In this document: positions 1-12,693 of the stretch, piece by piece
Layout: each line of letters opens with the position of its first letter
How positions within the stretch are numbered: position 1 is the first letter of the stretch
NCBI RefSeq assembly: GCF_030272615.1
Contig: NC_081410.1
Coordinates: 185,183,619-185,247,618 of the forward strand
Direction: 5' to 3'
Source of the DNA: Cryptomeria japonica
Taxonomy: Eukaryota; Streptophyta; Pinopsida; Cupressales; Cupressaceae
DNA: 64,000 nucleotides
The notes under the pieces: generated by a model
What the model was told of the DNA's origin: nothing
Seen by the model: the letters and a program-made list of their open reading frames with translations, nothing else
The model's database searches: none
Made by a program: the position numbers and the translations under genes

Positions 1-3000
1 TCGGCGATGATGACATATTTGGCTGTTTGTCGGATAAAGGCTCGGCGTTGGTTAGCGGAAAGGTTAGGTGGTAAGGTTTGAGATTTCAAATACTGATATA
101 TGTCATTGTACCACGGGGAGTTGGGACCAACAAGAACACACATCACATCAGCTGTCGAAATGTCAAAAGAAGGGACCAGCAATTGTTCAACCAAGAATTC
201 ACACTTGTCCATATTATGAGGCATATTTATCATGGAAGCAATCGTAGCCATTGCATCTGCCGACTTGTTTTGTATTCTTGGGACTTGACTGAAATGGATA
301 GCTGTGAATTTTGTCTTGAAGAAGTCTACCATGTGCTTATAAGGAATAAGCTTTTCATCTTTTGTTTTGTAGTCATCATTCACTTGTCGGATGACTAATT
401 GAGAATCTCCATAGACTTGCAAATGCTTGATATTCCAGTGGACTGCCACTCGAAGTCCTGTAACCAATGCTTTGTACTCTGCAATGTTTTTTTACATTGA
501 AAAGTTATTCTGTAAGATTTTGGAATAGCATCACCTTGAGGAGTGACAAACAAAATGCCTGCACCGGATCCGAACTTGGTGTGGGACCCATCAAAGTATA
601 ACTTCCATTCATTGGATGGTGTGAGAGAAAAGACTGATTCATCTGGGAAATCAGTTAACATGGGATGATCGTCTGAAATAGGAGCATCTGCCAGTTGATC
701 TGCTATGACTTGTCCTTTTATCGCCTTTCGCTCCATATACTCAATGTCAAATTCACTGAGAATCATGACCCATTTAGCTAGGCGTCCTGTCAAAGCTTCT
801 CGGCTGAGCAAATATTTTAAAGGATCAATTTTGGCAATCAACAATGTTTGGTGGCTTAGCATATAATGTCGGAGCTTTTGTGTTGCAAACACCACTGCTA
901 AGCATGCCCTCTCAATAGTTGAATAATTTAGCTCATAGCCTACCAGTGTCCGGTTGATATAGTAAATAGCTCTTTCTTTGTCGTTCTCATCTTGTTGGGC
1001 CAAGAGAACGCCTAATGCTGTTTCAGTTGCAGAGATATACAATAAAAAGGGCTTTCCTTCGATAGGAGGCATTAGGATGGGTGGCAACAACAAATAGTCT
1101 TTTAGAACTTGAAAAGTTGATTGACATTGCTCAGTCCATTTAAAAGCGACACCTTTGTGCAGTAGATGTTGGAATGGATGACATTTGTCGGCCAGCTGAG
1201 CTATGAAGTGACGAATTGACTGGAGCTTTCCTTGTAGACTTCTTAATTGCCGGAGGTTTGAAGGTGGAGGCATATCCATTATTGCTTTGACCTTTGCAGG
1301 GTCAACCTCAATGCCTCGGTGAGAAACAATGTATCCGAGCAATTTTCCAACTGTAACACCAAAGACACACTTTTTTGGATTGAGCTTGAGTTTGTAGGTC
1401 TCCATTCTGTCAAAGATTGGGCCCAAGATGGCGAGATGACTATCTCTGGTAACAGATTTGCATAACAAGTCATCCACATAATCCTCCATCAAAGTATGCA
1501 TGAAATCATGAAAGATTGTCGTCATTGCTCTTTGATATGTTGCACCGGCATTTTTGAGACCGAAGGGCATCACATTCCAACAATAGGTGCCCCAAGTGCA
1601 GGTGAATGCTATCTTATGCTGATCTTCAGGTGCAATACGGATTTGATTGTAGCCGGAGAAACCATCCATAAGTGAAAGCATCTCATAACCAGCCGTCATG
1701 TCCACTATGATGTCTATGTTTGGCAATGGAAAATCATCCTTAGGGCATGCTTTATTCAGGTCCCTAAAATCTGTGCAGATGTGGATGCCCCCAGTTACTT
1801 TGCTAATGGGTACTAGATTTGAAATCCAATCTGCGTAATCAATGGGTCTAATGAAGCCCACATCTAGCAATTTTTTCAATTCCACTTTGACCAAAAGAGC
1901 CACTTGAGGATGCATTTTCCTAAGTTTTTGTTTGATGGGTTTAGCACTTGGTTTCAGTGGCAAATGATGAAGGACTAACTCTAGGTCGAGGCCAGGCATA
2001 TCTGCATAAGACCACGCAAAGCTGATCTTCTTCTCTAGAAAGAAATTAATAAAATCAATCTTCTCTTGTTTTGACAAGGAGGCAGCAAAGTGAATGACCT
2101 TAGGATTATCAGATGTACCCAAATTGATTTCCTCAGTCATCTCAACCAGCAATGTTGATTTGTCTTGAATTGATAGGGGTACGCCCACTCTTCCACCTTT
2201 GGGCACCTTAGAAAGGTTTTCACCCACAGGTACGTCTTTTATTTTTACTTTTGTACGATCAGAGAGCGCCTTACGATTTTCACTCAAAGATCTATTCTTT
2301 TGATTTTTTTCTTTTTCTGTTTCTTTTTCTTTTTCATGATTGGAAGAGGGAGTTGACTCCCCAAAATATGTCGTTGAATCTAGGTCAATAGCAAATCCTA
2401 CCTTATGATCGCCCTGTGGTATGCCTTCCCGTAGTCCTAGGAACTCTGCAATTGCTTCGTCATTCTGAAAACAGTCCAACGTGAGCAGTTCTTGTTGGTC
2501 ATATTGGATAAGTTGGGGATATATGAGGGGTATGTCATCATCGATTGTAAGGATAGAGAGGGCTGATATGGTAAAAATGTGAATGTTTGTGGTGTCACTA
2601 TCCGAACTGCTTGTGTCGGATTCGGAGCTGGGATCCCAAAATGACTCGATCCAAGCATGAGGACAAGTTTTAGGAAGAGGAGTTATTTCATGTTTATCCT
2701 CCATAGGCAAGTTATCAGGGTCAATAAAGATATTGTCAAGGGCATAGGAGCTGGAAGAAAAAGAACTCCACTCCCATTCATTAGAATCAGTCTCGGGTTG
2801 GGTAGCCTCAGGTGTTATTTCATCGTCAGAATCACGCCCTTTTTGACACGTGGACCTTTTGGTAGATGTGGATCCAATTCGTAACAGTACAAAACCTAAC
2901 CCTAAAGTTGGGGGTCGCCTCTCAGGTATGATGGGTTCTAGCCTTCCATTGTTATTCAGGCCTAAGCCACTGCAGCCATCATATCCTTTCTTCTGCAGCA

Positions 3001-3388
3001 TAGTAAATCCTTTGCCATATAATTCCACTGGCAACTTGACAGGTGGAGTTTCAGTTGGATCTTTATAGAGCCAATCTATGACACCATCATCTATAGTTTC
3101 TTTGTCAAGTTCTCCCCATCTTGCAAATGTAGTGGGAGGCTGATATTGAATAATGACCTTGGGTTCCTTTTGCAATAGATGTGGTTTCCCATATGATTTT
3201 GGGGACATCGGCAAATTCCCAATGAGGAATGTTTGGTCCATTGAATATTCTCCACACCCTTGGTCTTGTATCTTCAGTTTTCCTTTGACAACATCTAATA
3301 ATGCATTGGGATCCACATAACTGTCTGATTTGGCTGCTGTATTGACTGGTACTTGCCGTTGAGGAGTATCCTTTAGGGTAGCACAGAA
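1..3388 (-). pseudogene. pol: Gypsy-1 pol: G-patch, reverse transcriptase, RNase H, second (archaeal-type) RNase H
   Basis: The open frame 395-3316 (973 codons, first codon GTG) continues in frame from the protease across a TAG at 3389-3391, so the listed start is probably not a real initiation site. Residues about 101-130 look like a G-patch (GFTMLQKKGY, GLGL, then NGRLEPI). RT follows, with YVDD near residue 612. A connection-type RNase H covers about 750-890; its first catalytic position reads YISATETALG, without the usual Asp. A second RNase H starts near residue 902 with YFDGS. A seven-T run at 487-493 shifts the frame by one base; past it the other frame stays open to position 1 and supplies AEYKAL, GDSQLV and ADAMA, completing the D-E-D-D set. 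The last residues are the linker toward integrase. One indel and one stop separate this from an open pol. Confidence 0.9.
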
Positions 3389-6300
3389 CTAGAACGGATT
3401 AGGATCTCCTAGAATAGTTATCTCAGTTCCATTGTAAGGATATTTTAGACATTGATGATAAGTGGACGGAACTGCTTTCATGGCATGGATCCACGGATGA
3501 CCAAGGATCATATTATAAGGGAGATCAAGGTCTAGGACTTGTAGGAAAGTATTTTCCGTCACTGGACCAACTCTGATGGGCAATACAATTATCCCTTTGG
3601 ATGGGCGCTCAGCATCATCATAGGCTTTGATTGTTATCCTTTTGGAAGCATCAATGTCATTTTCTGAATATCTGAGGCCAATGACCACTCTTAAGGTGCA
3701 GATATTAAGACCTGCTCCGCCATCTATCAGGACTCGCCGGATTTTGCAATTGTGGACAAAGACTTCTAGGTGCAAAGGGTCATTATGGGGAAGCTTGTCA
3801 GGTGAGATATCACTATCGGAAAATGCAACACTTTGGGAAATGGCTAAATGTCCAATCCGCGCTTGAAATTGGTCAACATCAATATCTATCGGGACAGTGG
3901 ACTCAGTCAAAGCTTTATCTAGGACTGCATGATGCATGGGAGACATTTTCAACAACTCTAGAATGGATATTTGTGTAGGTGTTTTTCCTAGATGATCCAA
4001 AAGATTATACTGACTCGCAGGAACTGGTTTAGGAGGAGCCGCAGGAGTTCCTTTCAAGACGATTTTAGTCCGATGAGTGGTGACAGCACAAGAAGGATCT
4101 TGTCCTTTTATTCTCAAGGTAGAGACATACTCATTTGATGCATGAAAACAATTAATAACATTATGATAACTGGTATTTGCATAATTGGCCATTTGAGCTG
4201 AGTTGGAAGAAGACGCCTTACCCTTGTCATGATCCAGCAAAGGAGTTTTAAAAATGGTATGATCAGTGTTGGAGGTCGGATGAGGTGGATCTATCTCAAT
4301 TACTCCTTGCTCCAATAAATCTTGAATCATATGTTTTAGTTGAAAACATGAAGCAGTTTTATGTCCTTTGGACCGATGATACTCACAGTACGCATTATCG
4401 TTCCACCAATGCGGCTTTACCGCTGGTTCTGCCTTAATATCTGGTAGCTTGATAAATTTTGCTTGTATTAATTGCTTCATGACTGATTCGATAGGTTCCC
4501 CCAATGGCGTAAATTGTCAAGGAGGCCCATCCCGCGATCGGAAAAGTTTGCGTTGTTGATTTTGTTGTTGGCCTTGCTATTGATTATATTGTTGAGCATG
4601 CTATTGTTGAGCCTGTTGTTGATTATATTGTGGCTGTTGAGCATGTTGTTGATATTGCGGCTGTTGAGTAACATTGTTCCTGGGTGCTTGATTTTCTTCC
4701 ATAGTCGACATATTAGGAACACTCAACTTCTTGATTGTGAATGGGGGTTGATTTGCATTCACAGTTCTCGCATCAACAACACCATCATTAGTGACGTTCT
4801 TGTTCTTATACCAAAATCTATTTCTATCCCCTGAATAATTTGTGTTGTCATTGTCCTTATTGAGCTTGATAATTCCTTTAGCTACAAGAGCTGCTTCAAT
4901 ATTCATTCCTTTCTTAATGAGCTTTTCTATGGTACTAGGACTTTTCAATTTTAGCTCATACATCATTTCTGGGATCAGATTTTGGATAAACAGATTCACT
5001 TGCTGTTCTTCAGGTATATCAAGAGAAGAACGACTATACAAACTTCGCCATCGTTGCAAAAAGGTCACTAATGGTTCACCTTGGTTTTGTTTGGTATTGC
5101 ATAAATCCGACATAGTCACATCACCATTGATGTTGAATGCGAAATGAGATATAAACTTTTGCGCCAGTTCTGACCAAGTCTTTATATTTCCTAGCAGATG
5201 ACAATACCAATCCATAGCTTGTCCAGTGAGACTTCATGCAAATAATTGCATTAAATATGTATCCTCATAGTTTACTTCTATGCATGCCGCGTAAAATGCT
5301 CGAATATGATCTTTTGGATTGCCATTCCCTCTATATTTCTCAAAGTTGGGTGCCTCAAAATGCTTAGGGAATGGAGGCATGTATACACTCTTGTCAAAGG
5401 GATTAGGACATAAATCTTGATCTGTATACAACTTCTTTGTTCCTTTAGTTTCTAATGCATCAAATTTTCATCGCAACTTCTCAAGTTGTTGCGCAATTGT
5501 ATCAGATTGTAGAGGTTCATCATTAATCCCAGTTGGTATTCTTTGTTGATATATTGCATTTCCGATCGGTTGTTGATACTCTGCAATGGTTGTTTTTGGC
5601 GTCTCCTGCATATAAAGTTCTTGGTACTTCTCTTGTTGTTGCGGTTGTGCTATACCTTGATATTGACTTTGTTGTTGTGCTTCTTGGAGCCTAGGTTGAT
5701 ATTGCAATTGAGTAGGTTGTTGATATTACATAGACGCCATTTGCAGTTGTGAGGTAGGATAACTTGTTTGCCTTGGCACATGTTGTTGGTGCTGACGAAT
5801 TGGAATTTGTTGACTTTGTGCCAATTTTTGTCGCGGTGTATATCCCATCATTTGTAAAAAACTTTGTTTAGATGATTTTCATTGCTTCTCCTTAGGATGG
5901 GGTATAGCACTTGCATTAACTTGCTGTGTTGTTTGTCCAATCCCTTGTGATGGTTGCAAGTTTGTGTTAACTTGTAATGATGCCGAAGGCGCTGCAATTT
6001 CTTGTCGAATGCAATATTGTTGTTGTTGCACATCGTTTGTTTGCACATTCGATCGTACCTTTTGCGTATTACTCAATTGTTGCAATAATTGCTGGTGATG
6101 CACACCACTATCCATAGCTCTTTGTGTAGCCATTATGGAAGGATCTGTCGCAATAGTGTTTGACAAAGATACATAAGAACTTTGTTGCATCGCGGAATTG
6201 CTTCGGACATTATTGACATTAGGCATTCCAGTTGTAAAACTTTCTTGTATCTTAGATGTTGATCCAATTTTATGCATATTAGGAACCACTTCTTGTTGAG

Positions 6301-7030
6301 GAACCATTGTCGATATTCGCATGGTCTTCATTTGATCCTGTATTACAGGCGTTGTATTGAATAATGGATTATTTATCGTCTCAAATGATGACTTTTGAGG
6401 AATAGTCACTGTCAATGCCTTTGAAGCACGTTTACTCATCAATGTAGGTTGAAGCTCTTGTTGCACATTTTCTTCATTGGGATGCGAAGAGAAACTTAAC
6501 GGCTCACTGCCTTGTTGTGTTTGCACATTAATTGGTTCATTTAAGGGAGCCATATTACTCATCATGTGAAGATACTTTTGAGGACACATTTTGAAGACTT
6601 TGCTCAGGAACTTATCCATCCTTTTTATTACCTTTGGATCTTGAAGGAACATGTCGACATCATCAGAAGCGTCAGAATCAGATGAAGAATCTGGTTGGAC
6701 ATTTGGATTCATTTCTTGTTGAATGCCTTGGTCTGAACCGAATCCTTGTGAAAGAGTTTGGTCTTCATACAATGTTTGAGTTCGAATGTCATGTTGCAAA
6801 TTTGGTTGATCCCAATTAAAAGGTGCACTTCCTCTTGGAGTTGGTGGAACACTCCCATGTCCTGGTTTCATGGGTACAAATACTGGTTCATATAATGGAG
6901 GTGGTCCAAGTTGAACCATTCCATATGGTGGTAGAGATGTGTTTAATGAACCTTCAACTTGCACTGTTTGACTAGTTTGAAACTGCAAATTTACTATGTT
7001 ATCCATGGATTGATACATTGGTTCACTCAT
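3389..7030 (-). pseudogene. gag: Gypsy-1 gag and protease, one frame with eight premature stops
   Basis: Translation from ATG 7028-7030 stays in one frame to 3389 and then runs into pol. The N-terminal third is low-complexity and rich in Q, N and S. The capsid-like domain lies at about 5431-4870 (PKDHIRAFYAAC, then WYCHLLG and FLQRWRSLY). A Q-rich stretch, a knuckle-like CEYHRSKGHKTASC near 4380 and a retropepsin-type protease with VLIDGGAGLN at 3711-3737 follow. The catalytic Asp is present, in the DGG form common in plant Tat proteases. In-frame stops are at 5879, 5726, 5468, 5234, 4601, 4577, 4517 and 3389; each could come from CGA, CAA or CAG by a single C-to-T change. No frameshift is needed over 3.6 kb. 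The product would package RNA and mature the polyprotein, but this copy cannot express it in full. Confidence 0.85.
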
Positions 7031-9113
7031 CTTCTTAGATCTTGATCTTGTCTCAACAGGTATGTCACTTATGCAAATGCAAAATTTTTATTTTTTTTGA
7101 ATTTTTCAAAGACAATATATGATATGTAACTAGATGCAAACTAAATATATGAAAATGCAATCTATGTTTTTGGTTGTTTTTGAAGATTTTGACAAACTTT
7201 TGAAATGCAAATCTAAGAGATGGACCTTTAGGAAATTGAAATGATGTCTAGACCTCAAAGGACAAAAGGACTCAATTGACAAAGGACAAGATGACAATGT
7301 CTCCCCTATATGCTTGGATACTAAGCTAGGTTTGACGAAATGATATTGATGACAAAAGGACAAAAGATTTGATAAGGTCTAGACCTCCTAACAATGACTT
7401 AGGGTTTATCAAAGATTTGGATTACCCAAGTATGACAAGACCTAGGTTTGACACTATATGCTAAGGGAAAATCAATATACAAATGATCTTAATATGATAT
7501 GACAATGACTTAGGCTTAATGAAGAGACTTGGGATATGCAAATGCAAATGTATGACAATGGTATGACTTTAATGCAAGAGGACATATGCAAATGGATGAC
7601 TTCTATTGATATGCAAAAGAAGTATGACTTAGGTGAAACCTAACCTTGATACTTGATAATTACTTTTAAAAATGCAACCTAGGATGAACCTAAATGTAAG
7701 TGACATAAGAGTTGAGACAAGTTTTTGAACAATGTTGGATAACCATGCTTGAAGGTGTGTTTGAACCTTGTTGAACTTTTTGTTGGATGAGTGTCTCTTG
7801 TGCTTAATCTTATGTTAGATCAATTTGCTTTGCTCTTGAAATGGGATAACATTCAACTTTTGACAATCGAAGAATACAAGATGTTATAACTTAGACTCAA
7901 GACAATCATGCTCATTTCCACATTCCTTATGGTAGGCAAAGACATTAGGTACTTGAGAGGTAGACTCATTATGGGATTCAAGGAGAATACATAGATGCTT
8001 GACCCCATAGGCTCCCCTCCACGGCACTCACTTCTCAGGGCAGCCAAGCATCAGTCCCCATGGAAATCTCCCCATGGGGAACTTAGTATCTCTTCCAAGT
8101 ATCCGAATTTGTCCTTCTCAAGCAACTAGAAGGGTTTTTGGCCTCTAAAAACAAGGTATGTAGTAAGGATTTCTGTTAAGCATTACTCCTTGATGTCATG
8201 CAAGCATGATTGAGACATTAAGCCCACCAAGATACCAAACAAATGTAGTCGCGCAAGCACGATTTAGACCAAGAGGCCCTACTTAGATGTTGATATGAGA
8301 AAGAGTCCAAGGGTCATCACTTCCCAAGTAACTGCAATTCCCACGTAACACTTCCTTCAAAGCTTTCGCTCATCGGGTTTTTTTTTTATAGTGAGTTAGA
8401 ATGCCAAGGAATTCTAGCCGTACTCACTTTGGGTCGTCCCCTTCTCACGATTATCACTTGCTTGCTAAAGCAAAGTGGTCGGGAAGGCAGGCCCTCTAAT
8501 GGAGACAAACAATCAACAACACAAGCATGGTATCGAAGATCTGGATTTCTGATCACCCTTTGAAGGATGAGAGCATACTCTCCTACTCCAATGTCATACT
8601 TAACAAACAAAGAAAACAAGGGTTCATTTCCACCTATTTATAAATCACTAAGTGCCTAATTAAAAACTCAAACACACAATTTGGTTGTTTCTCCAAGGCA
8701 ACCTACAAAACCCAAGTTAGCTGTTTGATTTGTTGTCTTTGACCATCGAATCTGCATAACACATGTTAGTAGTTTGATTTTTAGTCTTTTTCATGCGTAT
8801 GCCAAGATCCTGCACAAATAATCAATACCAAAATCCAAAGCATAGAAAACAGAATGCAAAAACACCAAAGATTTCAAGTAAAACTGCATTTTTTCACCTC
8901 TGATCTGGACTTTACACAGGCGTAGAAGATAGGACACAAGCGCATAATGTTTCAACATAGGCGCAAGATGTTTCAACATAGGCGTAGAATGCTTCACACA
9001 AGCGCAGAAGTGTCCAGAATGCACTGCACGGCTCTGTTTTTGAGTTTTTGACCTACAAATCAACTTAGAAGCACTCCAAAACACAGTAAGATGGTTAGAA
9101 GGTTAGTATTCAC
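7031..9113 (-). other. Gypsy-1 5' leader, non-coding
   Basis: About 2.1 kb between the PBS and the gag ATG without a convincing ORF. It contains many degenerate short repeats around GACAATGACTTAGG (7390-7650) and a small tandem array built on TTTCAACATAGGCGCAAGATG-like units at about 8935-9010. Long leaders occur in Tat/Ogre elements. No splice site or upstream ORF is clear enough to call. Confidence 0.6.
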
Positions 9114-9126
9114 GTCGGATTCACCA
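9114..9126 (-). promoter_or_regulatory. Gypsy-1 primer binding site
   Basis: On the minus strand this reads TGGTGAATCCGAC, starting with the TGG that pairs with tRNA CCA and lying five bases inside the LTR end. Gypsy-2 has the same site with one change (TGGTGAACCCGAC), which supports the call. The tRNA species was not identified. Confidence 0.8.
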
Positions 9127-9131
9127 ATTAA

Positions 9132-10706
9132 TGTAGCGTAGAAATTAGGAATCATCAAAGCATAGATAGATCAAAACACAAGACATGATAGCTCAATCAA
9201 AAGAACACTCATTGAAATGAACCTAATTCCAAAGCACATTCAATAGAGGTATGAAAACAAAGCATTTAAAAGAAAATGTCATGCAAACCATATAACAATT
9301 CGGATGCTTCTTCCATGCGGCTCCATTGTTGTTCTTTCCTCTTCAATGGGTTTGTGGATCTCACCTACAAGTGCTCACACAATTGAAAGCAAAAAGCTCA
9401 CGAGTACTAGAAACGAAAATTCGGTAGTTTGATAGAAATTCGGGATTAAGGATTCGAAGGATCTGATTTGATTGAAAATCATCCAATTTATAGAAGAATT
9501 GGATAAGTGACAAGATTAGCATGATGCAATTCAAATGGAAATTGCAAATCAATATGACAAATTATGACAAATTATGCACTTTCCATGCACAATTTGATTG
9601 ATTGACAATTTGATGACAAATTATGACACATTCTATGTCAAATTGATTGATTGTCAATTATGACAATTTATGACAAATTGAAATGTCATTCCCATAGAAT
9701 TAGGAGATGAAATAGGAGGGAAAAGAAATTAGAAATTAAGAAAATAGGAAATTGAAATTGATGACAAATTAGGAATTTAGAAATTGAAGGAAAATTAGAA
9801 TTTAGTGAATTAATCAATAATTTTTCATTTATTAATTAATTCACTCACAAAGAGGAATAATTAGCCAATTAAATGAATATTTAATTGTAATGAGGAAACT
9901 TAGGATTAATAAATAATTTAGTAATCCTAGAGGAAGAAATGGCAAATTAGGTTAAATGAATAAACCATAAAACCCTAGAAGACGAATTAGAAATGCGAAA
10001 ATGACAATTAGGTCTTGATTGAAGATAATTAATGTCATGATTTTGAATTGATAAATGACCAATGCGACAAAATGATTTGATAAATGCGCCAATTGACGAG
10101 GAACAATGACAAATTGATCCAAATTGACATAATTGAGACAGACAATGATCGATAGCAAAATGATCGCAAAATGACGAGATCGAAAAGAGGACAAAAATCG
10201 ATAACAAATAGATTGCAAAATGACAAGATTAACAATGACCACGATCGATGACAAATCGATCGTCAAATGACAAAATTAAACATGACAATGATCGAACAAT
10301 GACAAATTGATCGCATGATGAGAAGATTGAAGGATTGATGATAAATTGACAAGATTGATAAGAGGACAATGATCGATGACAAATCAATCGCAAGATTGAC
10401 AGGATTGATAAGAGGACAAAACCCTAATTAGGATTGACGATGTCCAAAATGATGACAAATGAATATGCACATTGATGCGACAGGGTAAAATTAATCAAAA
10501 TCATGATTGGATAATGTTATCAACAAGACCAAATTCGAAGATGAGATGATTGAAGAATGTAGAAGAATGACTCGATGTTCGCAAATGATAAAGACCAAGT
10601 GCGTGACATAGGAGAAATGTTAATGCGATGCAAAAACCTAAAATGAGGCAATGCGCAAATGTTAAAGTATGACCTTGCAAGCGTTGACTATTTTTAGGTG
10701 TCTACA
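9132..10706 (-). repeat. Gypsy-1 5' LTR
   Basis: Bounded by TGTAG at 9132 and CTACA at 10706, a five-base terminal inverted repeat. The PBS is immediately inside. The length of 1575 bp suits Tat elements. The sequence is AT-rich, with two repeat zones: ATGACAAATT-type units at about 9540-9690 and GATCGATGACAAAT-type units at about 10050-10430. The matching 3' LTR is outside the window. Confidence 0.85.
10050..10430. repeat. Degenerate tandem array inside the Gypsy-1 LTR
   Basis: Six or more units of roughly 45-65 bp built on ATGATCGATGACAAATCGATCGCAA variants, each usually followed by an AAATGACAAGATT or GATAAGAGGACAA tail. GATCGATG and its palindromic partner recur throughout. The position in the U3 side of the LTR suggests a repeated regulatory block, but no function is shown. 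Confidence 0.65.
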
Positions 10707-11072
10707 CATATAAATGACTAATCTTGGTCACGTGACCATTAGTAGTTTATTACCAGTGTTTTATAACATGACCAAATTTATGACTAAACTATTTTAGTCA
10801 TTTATTGGTTGTTTTGATTGATCAATTTGTTAGTATAATTAGTGGTTAATTTAGTCATTGATTCTTGTTAATTGGTTATTTATTTAGTCATGGTAGTCAA
10901 TTATTTAGTCATTGTAACCATTAGTTGTTATTTTAATACCATTTCATTAAATCTGGATGCTGGAAAGTTTTGGTTAAGTCTGAGAACATATAGTCACGTA
11001 AATTTATATTAAAAGAGGCATACGCATAAACATACATGGGTTTTATATACAATATTCTTTGCAAATATATGC

Positions 11073-11210
<138 letters not shown>

Positions 11211-11394
11211 AATAATAAATTACTAATATATAAAAATTAAAAAAAATTAATATAAACAAATTTAAAAAAATTTAAAATAATAATATATATATCATTTAAT
11301 ATATATTTCAAAATATCTTAAAAAATAATAATTTAAAAAAAAAATTAAAAAATATTTAAAATAAACTTTTTTTAAAATAATAAAATTAAAAAAT

Positions 11395-11625
11395 CGATGG
11401 GCTTGTCGCCCCCCTTGCGTGGGAGTTCGCAAACCCAAGCCTATGACACCCCACGTAAGGGGGGGTCTTAGCCCATGAGGACTACGACACCCCCTTACAT
11501 GCGGGGCCATAGCTCTGAGAGTTGCGACACCCCATGTAAAGAGTTATTGCAACTCTAAGAGCTGCAACCCATGGGGATTGTGACACCCTATGAAAGGGGG
11601 GTGTTGCAGCCCCTCTTACCCAAAA
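11395..11625. repeat. GC-rich degenerate repeat block
   Basis: A GC-rich patch in otherwise AT-rich DNA with four to five irregular units containing GCGACACCCC or TGACACCCC followed by ATGTAA or ACGTAAGG. A poly-A stretch and a second TA microsatellite follow. No coding potential seen. Confidence 0.6.
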
Positions 11626-11643
11626 AATGCAAATTAAAAAAAA

Positions 11644-11647
<4 letters not shown>

Positions 11648-11701
<54 letters not shown>
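11648..11701. repeat. (TA)n microsatellite, about 27 units
   Basis: Uninterrupted TA dinucleotides between the GC-rich block and the tandem repeats on the right. A shorter TA tract lies at 12411-12434. Confidence 0.97.
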
Positions 11702-11702
<1 letters not shown>

Positions 11703-11734
11703 TGCAAACAATAGATAGAGATTTTAATCTTCAA

Positions 11735-12125
11735 GCCACCACTCCTTTCAAATTTTCACCTGCAAACAAAAGGAAAATTACATTAGATCTAGGGTTTTAT
11801 TGAGAAAACAAGAAGGAAAGGAAAAACAATTCGTGCAAATCCAAAACAAATAAAATGGAGTTTTTGATCTCCCACAAATACATATGGCCGCCACTCCTTC
11901 CAACTAGAAATCTACAAACAATATAGAGAAAAATTAATCCAGGGTTTTACTGAAAAAACAATAGGGAAATAAAAAAAATCTCAAAAGAAAATTGGTGTGC
12001 AAACCCAAAACAAATAAAATGGAGATTTTGACCTCCCACAAATGCATATAGCCACCACTCCTTTCCAACCTGGAAATCTACAAACAATATAAGAAAAAAT
12101 ACATCAAATCTAGAGTTTTAAAAAT
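11735..12125. repeat. Imperfect tandem repeat of about 160 bp, two and a half units
   Basis: The units share GCCACTCCTT, CTACAAACAATAT, AGGGTTTTA(CT)TGA and AAAATGGAG(A/T)TTTTGA(C/T)CTCCC, starting near 11735, 11890 and 12052. They lie inside the CACTA-like remnant. Not coding. Confidence 0.7.
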
Positions 12126-12693
12126 GCAAGAACTCATTGAATGAAATCATTGATGTCCATAGCTTATTTGATGAAGCCCAAGCAATTTTGAGAAACCTAC
12201 AACAATGGCTTTCATGGAGGAAGCTAGGGTTAGAAAGCTTGATAAAATGTTCAAATGAGAGAATAGGGTTACTTTCCATTATACTAGATTTCTTTGCACA
12301 ACCCATTAGGGTTGTGGCTGGAAGTTATTTTTATGGAAATTAAAATAATTAATTATGATCAACATCATGGTGGGGGACCATGATGCTAGGTACCCATAAC
12401 TTGTTGTAATATATATATATATATATATATATATTTATTTATTTTTATATATAACATTGTTGTCCAAGCATAAATTTGTTGTTTAGTTGTGTATTTTACC
12501 AGATGATCAAATTAGTCATTTTTATCTGGGTGACTAATTATTTAGTTGTGTTTTCTTACCCAATGATTAAATTATTCATTAATTTAGTCATTTATAGCTA
12601 TGTTGCAAAAATGACTAGAATTTGGTCACTTTTACTTGTCGTGACTAAAAGTTATAGTCACCTGGTCATTTATTTGTCATATTTCTACTAGTG

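Larger units (their letters stand above)
1..10706 (-). mobile_element. Gypsy-1: Tat/Ogre-like Ty3/Gypsy retrotransposon, 3' part outside window
   Basis: Minus-strand element. From right to left it has a 5' LTR (9132-10706), a PBS, a leader of about 2.1 kb, gag, protease, reverse transcriptase, RNase H and a second RNase H. The left edge cuts it in the linker before integrase. Order and RT motifs (MPFGLKNAGATYQRAM, YVDD) are those of the plant Tat lineage, and a second, archaeal-type RNase H is a known mark of that lineage. The TSD cannot be tested because the far end is missing. Nearly the whole polyprotein remains in one frame, broken by eight stops and one indel. Confidence 0.9.

Noticed and set aside
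4514-4834. 106-codon Leu-rich plus-strand ORF
   Set aside because: Shadow of the Gln/Asn-rich gag repeat on the other strand.
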